A model generated the notes under the pieces. That model saw only the letters and a program-made list of their open reading frames with translations, did no database searches and was not told the origin of the DNA. From NCBI RefSeq assembly GCF_000760515.2, contig NW_013546622.1, forward strand, positions 1-64,000: a stretch of DNA of 64,000 nucleotides. Direction: 5' to 3'. The DNA is from Mitosporidium daphniae. Its lineage: Eukaryota; Microsporidia. A program made the translations under genes and the position numbers. Shown here piece after piece: positions 44,968-55,490 of the stretch; position 1 is the stretch's first letter, and the number at the start of each line of letters is the position of its first letter.

Positions 44968-46473
44968 TTATATCGATATGGGATCTGGAGTTTCACTTTG
45001 AAGAGATTGGTATTTTTCTAGGATAGGGTCCACCGTATTCTGGATGTACGAAGTGGTTTGCTGCGATGCCCTCCCACAAATCAGGTCTGCAGTGATTGTC
45101 GAAAGATCCGCCTCTGCGAAATAGGGATGCGATTTTAGCCTATCAAGCAATGGGATGGTTTCATCCTCAAAGCCATCTGCATATTGATGGGCGGACATGC
45201 GCCTTTGATTAATTTCCATGCTCAGGGAGCGAATGATTTCGTGCGCAACTTGCCTGTCTCCGCCCTTTTTGACGACAGCCATCAGAATTGCCTCTGTCGC
45301 TTGGAAATGGAATTCCTTACCAATCAAGGAGTTTAAAACCTCGGGGTAGACCTGCAAATTTGAAATGATCGAAAAAAGCAGCAGCAAGATCGAATCGGCG
45401 CACAAAAAGGACTCTGCAATGGTTATCCTTCGAGATGCGCTGTCATCTAAAGACCTTTCAAGCCACTGGTTGGCCAGGGTTGTGTATGCATTGCCTGTAA
45501 TTGCCATCAAATGGCGGGAAAGCGAGCAGCACCGCTCGCTTTTGATGGGATTTCTTTTGTAGGCCATGGCGGAAGAGCCAACTTGAAATTCAGAAAACTG
45601 TTCTTCCAATTGTTTCGAGTGTGCCAACAGACGGATGTCCGTACATATCTTGTTTGCCGTTGCAGCCAGAGAGGCTAAAGGAGCCAGTATTTCGATGTCG
45701 AATTTGCGCGGCGTTGTTTGACCAGTGACGGGATAAATCCTATCACGGTCAAAGCCGGAATATGAACAAAACAGGTTCTCCATTTGGTCGATGCTTTGCA
45801 AGGTATCATTGGATGGAACCCCAACCCCGCCAAATAGAAAGACAAATGAGGCTTGCGTTCCGGTAGTTCCCTTTAGCCCCCTCATTTTGCATTGATCGAT
45901 TTTTTGGCTTATTGTGGTGAAATCCGAAACCAAATCCTGCAGCCATGTGGCAGCCCTTTTCCCGACAGTGGTAAGCTGTGCAGATTGAAAATGGGTGTAC
46001 CCAAGTGTTGGCTGGGCATTCCATTGCATGGAAAAATCGCGAAGACATCGAATGACCCCATAAAGCCTTGCCAAAATGATTTTCAACGCATTTCTTGCAA
46101 TTATGCAATCGGCATTATCGGTGATGTCGCATGACGTGGCCCCCAGATGCATTATGGGCTTTGCCAATGGGCAGATGGAGCCCCAAACAGAAAGGTGCGC
46201 CATCACGTCATGTTTAAGCCTTTTCTCTTCACTCTGCACTTGATCGTAGTCGATTGGATCCAGTAAATGTAGCTCCATTTCATCCAATGCTGTGCACGTT
46301 AATCCGGGGCAAGAAACCCCACAATGATACTGTGCCTTGGCTAAATTGAACCACAGTTGCCTCCAAAGCGAATATTTGCAGTTATCGGAGAACAGTCTTT
46401 GCATTTCCTTGGACGAGTATCTGGAACAAAGGGGATGTTGGAACGATGAATGGAGCGACGTGCTATGTTCCAT
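44968..46473 (-). CDS. ADE13: Adenylosuccinate lyase
   Basis: Single exon, 501 residues from the ATG at 46473 (human ADSL 484). It splits SAICAR to AICAR and adenylosuccinate to AMP, releasing fumarate in each case. Fumarase/aspartase superfamily motifs are visible: HLGATSCDITDNAD, TLGYTHFQSAQLTTVGKR, RGLKGTTGTQASF and the signature GSSAMAYKRNPIKSERCCSLSR with the catalytic Ser in the flexible loop. The set places it with the eukaryotic ADSL branch. The neighbouring gene on the same strand, 198 bp upstream, is adenylosuccinate synthetase, which makes its substrate. Confidence 0.96.
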   Translation of the reverse strand: MEHSTSLHSSFQHPLCSRYSSKEMQRLFSDNCKYSLWRQLWFNLAKAQYHCGVSCPGLTCTALDEMELHLLDPIDYDQVQSEEKRLKHDVMAHLSVWGSICPLAKPIMHLGATSCDITDNADCIIARNALKIILARLYGVIRCLRDFSMQWNAQPTLGYTHFQSAQLTTVGKRAATWLQDLVSDFTTISQKIDQCKMRGLKGTTGTQASFVFLFGGVGVPSNDTLQSIDQMENLFCSYSGFDRDRIYPVTGQTTPRKFDIEILAPLASLAATANKICTDIRLLAHSKQLEEQFSEFQVGSSAMAYKRNPIKSERCCSLSRHLMAITGNAYTTLANQWLERSLDDSASRRITIAESFLCADSILLLLFSIISNLQVYPEVLNSLIGKEFHFQATEAILMAVVKKGGDRQVAHEIIRSLSMEINQRRMSAHQYADGFEDETIPLLDRLKSHPYFAEADLSTITADLICGRASQQTTSYIQNTVDPILEKYQSLQSETPDPISI

Positions 46474-46671
46474 CACTTTTGGCGTTAAAAGATTTGACTT
46501 TAGGTATTTTGTAAAAGTCGTTGTGCAATTGACGGAGTAGCATTTTGCATGGGGACAACTGCCCTGTTATGCACCGCTGCCACCGCCATCTTGGGGTTAC
46601 ACCTGCATGTGTAGGGTTGCAAAAGTTTCTATTTAATTTCAAAATTATTGCGACAGCCCATCCAGCGCAAA

Positions 46672-47994
46672 CTACATTCTGGCAATCATGGCGTCGCGAG
46701 AGGGCCCAATGCCAATCCACTTGATGGGCACCCCAATGTAGTCCTCAATAAATTGAATGTAAGCCTTTGCATTTTCAGGCAAGTCGCCAAACTCTCTTAT
46801 GTGAGAGATCGGCTCGTTCCAACCGTCCATCTCATGATAAATAACATCGGCATCCGTTTTGGGCAAGTCATCCAAGCAGGAGGGAATCAGGTCCTTTGAA
46901 ATGGTCCCATCTTTCATTCTATATGCGGTTGCTATTTTAATCTTTGCAATTCCAGTCAAAACATCAAGCTTTGTGAGATTTAGGAGATCATAGTGGTTGA
47001 TTGCGTGGGAATAGGATAGGATCACTAGATCGAGCCAGCCACACCTTCTCTTCCTTCCCGTGGTGGTTCCATACTCTGCTCCAACTGAAGAAAGATGTAA
47101 GCCAATTGGGTCTTGTTCCAAATCCAATTCTGTCGGAAACGGACCATGCCCAACGCGGGTGGTGTATGCCTTGATTACGTCGATAATTGGAAACAAAGAC
47201 CTCGGGTGGACCGCAAGACCTGCCACTACACCTCCGATGCAACAAGATGAAGACGTTACGAACGGATATGTGCCGAAATCAACATCCAAAAGAAGCGCAT
47301 TTGCACCTTCCACTAGGATTTCCTTCCCCTGCGTCCGTGATCGATTAAGGTAGCTGACCCCATCATCGATAACGACTTGGCGTAAAAGATCTTTAAATTT
47401 GAATAGTTCTTGCAACTCAGCATCGCAATCATGAGTGAAGCCCTGGTGGCGTTTGTAGAATCCATTCAATAGTTGAAAATACCGAGCTTTAAAGGCTTTT
47501 TCGTCGCATAGCAGGTCGCCTATCCGTAGCCCAAACCTTGATGCCTTTGAAGAGTATGTCGGTCCGATTCCTTGCTTGGTCGTTCCGATGGAAGAATTTT
47601 GAGCTTCAGATTCGAGAAGGCCATCAACGGTTCGATGAAACTCAAAAACAATATGTGCTCTCGAGGATATTTTCAGCCTTGGTAGGATGGGTGACACCCC
47701 TTGTCCCTCAAGCTGGTATATCTCCTTAAATAAAGAAGGCAGATGGATCACAACACCATTTCCAATAAATCCAACAACTCGTGAATGCAGAATTCCAGAT
47801 GGCAGCAAGTGAAACGTGTACTTTTGCCCGTTAAGGATAATGGTGTGTCCTGCATTTGCACCGCCTTGACAACGCGCCACGATGTCTACCTTTTGCGAAA
47901 GAAGGTCAATAAGCTTTCCCTTGCCTTCGTCTCCCCATTGCGAACCAAGAACAACAGAAACAAAGTTGGGTGAGCATACGTTAGCTGCGGTCAT
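46672..47994 (-). CDS. ADE12: Adenylosuccinate synthetase
   Basis: Single exon, 440 residues from the ATG at 47994 (MTAANVCSPNF). It joins IMP and aspartate using GTP to make adenylosuccinate, the committed step to AMP. The P-loop-like GSQWGDEGKGK, GANAGHTI, KQGIGPTYSSK, LVEGANALLLDVDFGTYPFVTSS, RVGHGPFPTEL, TGRKRRCGWLDLV and the C-terminal WIGIGPSRDAMI are intact. A GTG lies 12 codons upstream in frame, but an ATG start gives the normal N-terminus. Head-to-tail with ADE13: two consecutive enzymes of one pathway as neighbours, which is uncommon in eukaryotes. Confidence 0.97.
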   Translation of the reverse strand: MTAANVCSPNFVSVVLGSQWGDEGKGKLIDLLSQKVDIVARCQGGANAGHTIILNGQKYTFHLLPSGILHSRVVGFIGNGVVIHLPSLFKEIYQLEGQGVSPILPRLKISSRAHIVFEFHRTVDGLLESEAQNSSIGTTKQGIGPTYSSKASRFGLRIGDLLCDEKAFKARYFQLLNGFYKRHQGFTHDCDAELQELFKFKDLLRQVVIDDGVSYLNRSRTQGKEILVEGANALLLDVDFGTYPFVTSSSCCIGGVVAGLAVHPRSLFPIIDVIKAYTTRVGHGPFPTELDLEQDPIGLHLSSVGAEYGTTTGRKRRCGWLDLVILSYSHAINHYDLLNLTKLDVLTGIAKIKIATAYRMKDGTISKDLIPSCLDDLPKTDADVIYHEMDGWNEPISHIREFGDLPENAKAYIQFIEDYIGVPIKWIGIGPSRDAMIARM

Positions 47995-48207
47995 CTCAAA
48001 AAAATGTGCGGTATTTCGCGTGCGAATCACACCACAATCAAATTACGCAAAATAAAGCGGACAAATGTTGGAAAAATATTAATTTTCATAATAAAGTCGA
48101 GCCTTAAAGTACCGTAAACATTTGATTAATTAATGTGCATCCCAACCCTAGATATGGCGAAATTCAATTGAACGTTCGCCGCACACATTGTGATGTTCAA
48201 ACGAGCT

Positions 48208-48625
48208 TTATTCAGTGGGGATATTTGTCAACACAGTTAGGATGACCGAATCGCCTCTTAAAAACATTTTGGAAATAAACCTGTCCCTATTGAGAGGCCG
48301 GCCTGTCTTTTGACGCTTGTTCTTTCCGCCACCGCGGGGAGTATCGACCCACATCTACATGATAAGCGAAATCGATGACACAAACCTCCTTGACGTTTTC
48401 CAACACCATATTGCAGTGCCTATCAAACGCCTTGACTTTGGCAAGAAGCTTCTTATTACTCCTGCAACTGATAAGCACCATTGTCCTGGATTTCATTGCT
48501 CGCTTGATTAGGGATAGCGGGCCGGTCTCAAATTCGTGAATTTCAATTGCCTTGAGCTCCTCTTGGGTAAGCTCAGAACGTGGCTTTGACAGCAAAGACG
48601 TGATGGAAGCAGTGCTCGAGGACAT
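48208..48625 (-). CDS. SMD2: Sm core protein SmD2
   Basis: Two exons on the minus strand, 48625-48386 and 48354-48208, with a 31-nt intron; 128 residues. SmD2 is one of seven Sm proteins that ring U1, U2, U4 and U5 snRNAs. Sm1 is in [31 protein letters not shown], and Sm2 is [15 protein letters not shown], which appears only after the intron is removed; unspliced, the frame ends in a false tail. The N-terminal [22 protein letters not shown], with FETGPLS, is typical. The linker between Sm1 and Sm2 is basic and Gly-rich as in other SmD2 proteins. Confidence 0.97.
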
Positions 48626-48944
48626 TAATTCAAAATTTTATCTTTTTCAATTTGACATTTACAATCTGAATTTACAATCGAAAAGTATTAAAAATTTGCG
48701 ATTATACCACCAAAGATTTTTACATAAACAACTAGCTCTGATGGGACCACAACATTTCAGACCGCTTTTTTTGCGGGGAATCGCGGGGTTTCCTCTTGGG
48801 CCGCATCAACATGCCAAAAGAGGCCCTCTTCAAAAAAAAAATATATGCTCATTTGCTCGAATTGAAAAATTACTCATATCATGTAGTCGCGATAATTTTA
48901 AATCTCGGGATTATCAATTTGATTTTCAAGTCCGAAAGCCACCC

Positions 48945-50229
48945 ATGTCCTCGCGTACCTCCACTTTCCAGCAGTTGAAAAGCATTTTGAATTTGTCGCT
49001 AAAATCCACACCTATCCCCCCGGAGTCGACGCGCAAAATGCGGGACTCGTATATTGAAATTATTCTTCCCTTTTCTACTAATGAAAACCTCAGGGAGGAA
49101 TATGTAAATGTGTACGGGGGCATAAGATTTGCAAAAATAATTGAAGACATCGACGCACTTGCCGGATCCATCGCCTATAAGCATGCATTGGAGCCGCTTC
49201 CTCAGTCTCCCGGCAATGATGATGCTGCGAAACATGAAACCTTGCTCCCAATTACCATTGTGACTGCATCCGTTGACAGAATCGACCTTCAACAACGCCT
49301 TGATATCCACGAGGATCTCAGACTCTCGGGGTGCGTTTCTTTTATCGGTATGTTTTGGTTTCTAATCCACAGGAAGCTCTTCAATGGACGTTCTAATAGT
49401 CATTGACAAAAAGGTCAATTCCACGACCTGGTCTCCTGCAGCCAGCGCCCTGTTCACAATGGTTGCCCGACACCCGCTATTGCACGTTGCCGTTCCGGTT
49501 CCCAAGCTTTCTTTGGATACTCCAGAGGAGATCGAGCTTTTTTCAGCCTCTTCTAAGCGGCGTGCTCGACGAAAATTAATCTCCGTCCCCACGGAGGATG
49601 GAGATTTTTCATCCTCCGAGCTGAAAGAATTGCATGGCATTATGACCCGTGTGTCTGAACAAGAAGGGTTTTCGCCGAGTTCGCAATACTGTGTCTCTTC
49701 GCTCCGGCTGTGCCATCCGCAAGAACGAAACATTCACAACTTTATCTTTGGTGGCTGGCTCATCAAGGAGGCCTTTGAGCTTGCTTTTTGTTTGGCTTCT
49801 GTATATTGCAGGGACAGGCCGCTTTTTATAGCGCTGGACGAGTCGTCATTCTTGATTCCGGTTCCACTTGGCTCTCTGCTCTCCATCGATGCCGCGGTAG
49901 TATATGCTGAGAAATCGCAGGTCAGAATCCAGGCATCGATTTCTTTGGTTGACACTTCTTTGGGAATAAATGGCCCATCCTCAAAACGCCTTACCAATGT
50001 GTTTGGATTCACTTTTGAAAAGCGCGCAGGCGCTCCGGTATCTGAACTGCAGCCATCATCATATGCCAGCGGATTACAGTGGCTTCGTGCGCGTCGAAAA
50101 CACAGATCTGCAGCGGAAGAGCTGGCCCTATATGGTACCCGCTGGGTTACCCTTCTGCATGCCATTATGACGCCTTCCAGCATACCCAATGCGTGCAACA
50201 TACCCACCCCAATCACTCCACCATCATAG
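48945..50229 (+). CDS. ACOT9-like acyl-CoA thioesterase
   Basis: Two exons, 48945-49347 and 49373-50229, with a 25-nt intron; 419 residues. The protein has two hot-dog folds as in mitochondrial ACOT9. Hot dog 1 has MRDSYIEIILPFS, then YGGIRFAKIIEDIDALAGSIAYKH, TIVTASVDRIDL and LRLSGCVSFIG. Hot dog 2 has RNIHNFIFGGWLIKEAFELAF, then PVPLGSLLSIDAAVVY. Such enzymes hydrolyse short to long acyl-CoA, usually in mitochondria. An in-frame stretch upstream (from about 48741) is open and basic and could encode a targeting peptide through an unseen exon, so the N-terminus is uncertain. Divergent from SmD2. Confidence 0.9.
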
Positions 50230-50338
50230 GATGATGGAAATTCAGTCGATTATTCTTACACGCTGCTTTTTAATACACTGTAGACCGTGCAAACGCATAT
50301 GGCCATTGCCGTTGGGGCTGATCGTTTATTAGCTTAAT

Positions 50339-52861
50339 TTATTTGTGGCACAAGATATGGTGTAAGCATATGCGCTTTGCTGCCTGTTGCGCTGCAGGAT
50401 AAATAACACGTTCACACAAGAATTTTCCCGAAACTCCAGTGGCGAGCGAGGAATGTATGGGCAGGGCCGTGGGCGAAGATTTGCAAAAATCGTACCCCTG
50501 CACGGCCGCCAAAAATGTACACCAATTGGTCCACCACTCAAAATGTTGGTTGTTTTTGGACGAGGTAGAAGCCAGAAACCTGCCTGTCTGCATGACCCTT
50601 GGAATGGAGGCACTGCTGTGGATGCAATCAGATGCTACCCACAGGGATTCGAAAAGCGAGGTTCCGCATTCAACAATGGCTCGCGTGATCCGCTTTGAAA
50701 ATAGAAGGACGAGAGGATGCTGCTTATTGAGGCTGCTGAGGATTCCAAACTCGGCATCTTCCATTTGAAGGGCTTCTCTCCAAATCCGTTCCATCGGAAA
50801 ATAGTTCGCGGTGCTTTTGAAACTCTCGATATTTTCTATGATACCGGGGAACGAGGTTACTAGCAAATCTTGCCCTACAGTTCCAAGCGACTCTTTGAGA
50901 AGCAGAAAAGAAGACATCACATAAGACCACAGTGTGATTGACCGCGAAAGGTCCTGTATCCACAAGAAATCGAACCACAGCACAGTGGGCAATTCGGTTT
51001 CCAGTTGGAGATCCTCCATGGCAAGAGCTTTGTGCAGAAGACTGCCAATAGCAAGGGTGTCCGCAAAAGCCCCCTCTTCCTGGGAAAAATTATCTGAATT
51101 TGAGGACAAGTTGGCGACATGCAAGCAGCATGGGCAATGATCGGGATTTGACCGATTTTCGACATTTTTCGGGCGGGAATTAGCACCGCTGGTCGCCAAT
51201 TTTTTATCGACAGCAAGTTCGACGCTTGAAGAAAAATTGTTCCCCAAACACTGCTCGTCCTCGGTGCTGGTAAAGGTAGAAATTGCAGATGCAAAAGCAC
51301 TCGTGAAATAGTCCTGTAAATGAGATTTTTCTGAAATAAAAGGAAGAATCAGGGAAGAAACCGCGTGCTCCAAGGCCAGAAAATGGGTGCGATGGAAAAT
51401 GCCCTCCAAAGACTTGTAGAATGCAATCAGGAAGGCCTTACGCTCTGCAATCATCGCTTCATCTGGGTTAGGCGTACTTTGGCGGGCATAAAAGGCATCC
51501 ATCGAGGATGAAAGGAGTCGAATTTCCTCGCCGAGTATCAGAGAAGAGGTGGTGGATGTTTTCTTGGCCGTCACCATTGAGAGGTCTTTCTTGGAGGCCG
51601 AAACGAGGGTCGAGAGCCAAAAGAGTGTTCGTCGCAGGGTGTGGATTAGATCTTTCAATGAAATGCTGCCTCCCGCACAGACGGACAAAAAATCCTTTTC
51701 AATAACGCCAGCTAAGCTTTCTCCATCATCTTTTGCCTCTAGAAATTCAATGGAGCCTTTACTTGTCCTTTCCCTGAGACGCATACACTTGAACGAAGCC
51801 TCGCCAATGGTGACAATTTCAATCAGTGCCCGCTTAATTCTTTTTACGACGCTAGCATGGAAAGAGCGAAAATGAATAAGCTGCTCCGAATTTTCACCTC
51901 CGGGGCTAAAAATAGACGGTGCTTTGCGGCTAATGTCTTCTCTGCATGCAATAAACTGTTGCGGACCTTGAACAATGATTTCGTACAAAACAGATGCTCT
52001 CGCCAAAACGGGATTGCTTTTGAGCTGAATAGAGATGGACAAATCCTTTCCCGTCATGATGGGCTCGAATTTTTTGGCAGCAGGAACATCAGCGCGATCG
52101 GAATACAAGGAGAGTTTGTTCGTTGCACACTCAAGAATGGAAGAATACGATTGCAGTGGACCCTGCCATTCAGGGCCCAAGTTTTCAGATTGGCCCAGTT
52201 TTTCAACAGAAGTGATTTCCTCTGAGATCGAGTATTGCAGGGCGTGCAGATCCGAAGCCTTCCACTTATCAAAGAGCAGAAGATACGCATCTATTTCCAG
52301 CCTCAGACTTTCCAATAGTGTGGCATTGATTTTTACGCTGTGAAGCGGGATAAGGGTTTCAGATTCTGGAATTTCGGGCTCATTTGTTTGAGGACTTTTG
52401 TGAATGTGGGTATCCTTGCGGCCGTATGTATCCTGCTTACTATCCCGTTGCAAGATTGTTGTTGTGGCAACAGAGCTGACAGAATTCAATGCCAACTCGA
52501 GCAGGCTCCAAAGTCGTCGAGAAATGGTTTTCAATTGCGCAAGCAGAATTTCATGATTTGAGGATGGACTCTCTGGGGGCTGCTCGTAAAACAGGAGAAG
52601 GATTATGCTGGCAAGGAGCTTCCTCGAAATCAGGGAGCTAGATTCCGCCTCATGATATCCCAATTGCATCAGCAAAAGAGAGAGCGGTTTTCGATACTCG
52701 CCAGAGGATATTAATTTGGAAACCTGCAGGAACGATTCCCTCGACGAGTCATGCTCCTCTATCTTAAGAAGCTTGGAGACGGACCTCCAAAGGGTAGACT
52801 TTTCAAAAATATCGAGCGCAATTATGACGTTCTCATTGTATCTCATTAGGGAAACATACAA
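50339..52861 (-). CDS. Large helical protein of unknown function
   Basis: A single exon of 840 residues. I do not recognise the family. The sequence is predicted mostly helical, Leu/Ser-rich, without signal peptide, membrane segment, nucleotide-binding motif or clear repeat. A Cys/His cluster (CPCCLH, about residue 555) sits in a Ser/Asn-rich linker, and a more conserved-looking C-terminal third starts near LPTVLWFDFLWIQDLSRS and ends in NWCTFLAAVQGYDF. The composition would suit a scaffold such as a tethering, nucleoporin or ribosome-assembly factor. The frame is clean and codon use matches neighbours, so a real gene is certain even though the role is not. Confidence 0.75.
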   Translation of the reverse strand: MYVSLMRYNENVIIALDIFEKSTLWRSVSKLLKIEEHDSSRESFLQVSKLISSGEYRKPLSLLLMQLGYHEAESSSLISRKLLASIILLLFYEQPPESPSSNHEILLAQLKTISRRLWSLLELALNSVSSVATTTILQRDSKQDTYGRKDTHIHKSPQTNEPEIPESETLIPLHSVKINATLLESLRLEIDAYLLLFDKWKASDLHALQYSISEEITSVEKLGQSENLGPEWQGPLQSYSSILECATNKLSLYSDRADVPAAKKFEPIMTGKDLSISIQLKSNPVLARASVLYEIIVQGPQQFIACREDISRKAPSIFSPGGENSEQLIHFRSFHASVVKRIKRALIEIVTIGEASFKCMRLRERTSKGSIEFLEAKDDGESLAGVIEKDFLSVCAGGSISLKDLIHTLRRTLFWLSTLVSASKKDLSMVTAKKTSTTSSLILGEEIRLLSSSMDAFYARQSTPNPDEAMIAERKAFLIAFYKSLEGIFHRTHFLALEHAVSSLILPFISEKSHLQDYFTSAFASAISTFTSTEDEQCLGNNFSSSVELAVDKKLATSGANSRPKNVENRSNPDHCPCCLHVANLSSNSDNFSQEEGAFADTLAIGSLLHKALAMEDLQLETELPTVLWFDFLWIQDLSRSITLWSYVMSSFLLLKESLGTVGQDLLVTSFPGIIENIESFKSTANYFPMERIWREALQMEDAEFGILSSLNKQHPLVLLFSKRITRAIVECGTSLFESLWVASDCIHSSASIPRVMQTGRFLASTSSKNNQHFEWWTNWCTFLAAVQGYDFCKSSPTALPIHSSLATGVSGKFLCERVIYPAAQQAAKRICLHHILCHK

Positions 52862-53917
52862 AAGACCTTAATTATATGGTGAGGGAACGGCTCCCCCTTC
52901 GTACCATTTGATTGAAGCGAAATTTGGGCCAATAAATCCCCAAACTCTAATTTGCAATCGATTGCAATTAAAGCAAATTTAACCCTGCTTTAAGGGATTC
53001 CCATCTATATGCCACTGGTAACCGGTGCACTTGGAAACCGTTTTCGCCTTTGGCTACACGTGCATATGTGTGTAAACGAGCGGATGTACACAGGGTACAT
53101 CGCGATGGCTTCTGCTGTTTCCATTTGGCTTAGGCAACAGTAAAAACGATACATGCAAGCAAAGCACAATATCCAACATTGAGAGGCGAAATATGTCTTC
53201 AGACTTGGGGCCGATGTAACTTTGAATGGCGGCAAAGAAACAATTTAAGCTGCAATTTAGAAAAGATTCGATGCAAAACTTAAACCAGAACTTGTGTTTA
53301 CGTGCTGTTTCTGGAGGATTTCTGCATGCAAAATGTTCGTCCAAAGGAAAATTCAACAAACACGCTGGCTTCCAAAATTTGCTGCAATCGTTTCAGATCG
53401 TTAAATAGACCGCTAAAAAACAAAAGTTGAGCCACACCGCAAATAAATCGCTAATTTCAACGACATATTTCATGCCCAAGTTAAGAAGCTAGCAACGATG
53501 AAGTTTGAAATGGTTCTCAAACCAATTACATCTGGTAGGCATCAGAAATATACCGAACAGCGTTTGTAACCTTTGCCGATTCATCGAGTTGAGTAGGGTA
53601 TTGGGCTCGTGTTTTTAAGCCTTGGTTTGGGGTTGCATGTGCACTTGGATTTAAACAAATAAGTACATTGATTGGCTCCCCAATTAGGCATCGACTTAAT
53701 TGGGCAGTGCTATTTTGAGCGAAAAAGGCGAAAATGATGCATGGGTTCGGCTGGCCATCGTTGTACAGACAACCAAATCGATATCGTGTATGTCCTAACC
53801 CTTTTTATAATGGAAAAGAGGCCCAATATGATGGGCAAGGTAGTGGCAAACATGTACCGCTGCCATAAGACCAGTGTCGTGATAAACTTTTAAATTTTAA
53901 CTTTACGGAATTTTCTC
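52862..53917. other. 1.06-kb gap without a supported gene
   Basis: Only short, poorly supported frames occur (for example minus 53054-53359 and plus 53226-53408, which overlap each other). One AAAGTTGAGCC word at about 53425 matches the motif of the 9893-10047 array, and a CTAACCC word lies at about 53792. No RNA gene was identified. Confidence 0.4.
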
Positions 53918-55323
53918 ATGACAGAGCAACGGACACAAGTAGAATCGCTTTGTATGAAGTGCGGCGAAAATGTACTTTGATGGCCGTGGTAATTCTTTCC
54001 TGTAGGGCCTCACCCAGCTTCTTCCCTGCAATATTCCGCATTTTAAGCAGGTGATAATCGCCTCATTTGAGTGCACGCATTGCGGAGAAACAAACAATGA
54101 AATCCTATCAGCACGTGCCATTGGTGATTACGGAATCGAGTGGACCCTAAAGGTATCCACAACCAAGGTAGCTGCTTTCCATAATATTAGGATCTTTCAA
54201 GGCAAGTCGTTCGAACCGAGTATGCATCCATCTCGATTCCAGAGCTGGAACTTGAGGTCCCATCTTCGGCCTTTTCAAATGCAAAGGGATTGCTTACAAC
54301 CGTTGAGGGCCTTTTGGGTCGATTCATTGATGATCTTTCTTTGAATCAAGAGGAGAGGAAGGTGTGAATGTGCCCTTTTACCTGTAGAATGGGTCCGATC
54401 CAGAAGCCGCCATTGCCATAGAAAATATCATCGCCGAATTAGAGAAAATGAAGTGTGGAGAGCGCTGCTTTTCTCTGGTGTTGGATGATCCTGCTGGGAA
54501 TTCCTATATCGAATTTCTTTCCGCATCGACCATTTTTGACGATGGTGCCTTTACCCTGGACACTCCAGAAGCATTGGATCCATCTCTATTGATACGAAGA
54601 TATGTCAGAAGTTCTGAGCAGAATGTTTTTCTTGGATTCAATCCTGAGCCTTCACTTGCCGATGAATCTACGACAAATTCACACGAAAGCGCGGAAAATG
54701 ACGATCCGCCCTCAGAAATAGATTCTGTCTTTGAATTCATGGGAACATGTCCCTCTTGCCTGGCGTATTGTCCGACACGCATGCACCCAATTGATATCCC
54801 CTACTTTAAGGAGGTCATAATTATGGCCACAACATGTCCCGTTTGCAACTTCAAATCTTCAGAAATAAAGACCGGAGGTGCCATCTCCCCGCTTGGCCGT
54901 CGTATCACCTTTAGCCTGCAATGTCCAGAAGACCTTTCCAGGGATATTCTTAAATCGGAGACATGTTCTATATTTATTCCAGAGATAGATTTAGAGCTTG
55001 CACCGGGCACGCTGGGAGGAAGGTTCACCACCATTGAAGGTCTTCTCGTGCAAATCAAAGAGGAGATGGAGGAGCGAATCCCATTTGCCTTGGGCGACTC
55101 TGCCACTCCCAAGCAGACCGTTCGATTTCAATCTCTTGTACAGGCACTCTCTGCCGTCCTCAATGAAACCAAGCCAGTAACAATTGTCATTGACGATCCA
55201 CTTGCAAACTCGTATCTTCAAAGCTTTTTTGCGCCAGATCCAGACCCGCAGATCCAGGTGGAGGATTACGAGCGGACAGAGGAGCAGCAGGACTCCCTGG
55301 GACTGACCCACCTTTCGGTCTAA
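53918..55323 (+). CDS. ZPR1: Zinc finger protein ZPR1
   Basis: Four exons, 53918-53971, 54006-54167, 54191-54361 and 54388-55323, with introns of 34, 23 and 26 nt; 440 residues (human 459). ZPR1 binds eEF1A and acts as its folding chaperone, and shuttles to the nucleus. Duplicated modules are visible. Module 1 has ESLCMKCGENGLTQLL, IPHFKQVIIASFECTHCGETNNEI, then SISIPELELEVPS and LLTTVEGLL. Module 2 has CPSCLAYCPTRM, IPYFKEVIIMATTCPVCNFKSSEI, IFIPEIDLELAPGTLGGRFTTIEGLL. Both Cys4 zinc fingers are intact. Module 1 is split by all three introns, whereas module 2 is uninterrupted. The proposed joins restore the family sequence exactly in phase 0. Confidence 0.97.
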
Positions 55324-55490
55324 TTGAGACCCCTATTTATGGCGGCGCCACTCGATTAAATTGCGCAAATTAATTGTGTGAACTTGAAATTACAACTCGA
55401 TTAAGTCAATTACAACAACTTGTTGGGTTTTGAAAGCTTCAAGATCAAAGACGACGGCCAAGTTCCGTCAAGGATTTGCCCCCTTCAGTG

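Noticed and set aside
54205-54220. GTTCGAACC, like a tRNA T-loop
   Set aside because: It sits inside a ZPR1 exon encoding conserved protein sequence (RQVVRTEYA) and no cloverleaf surrounds it.
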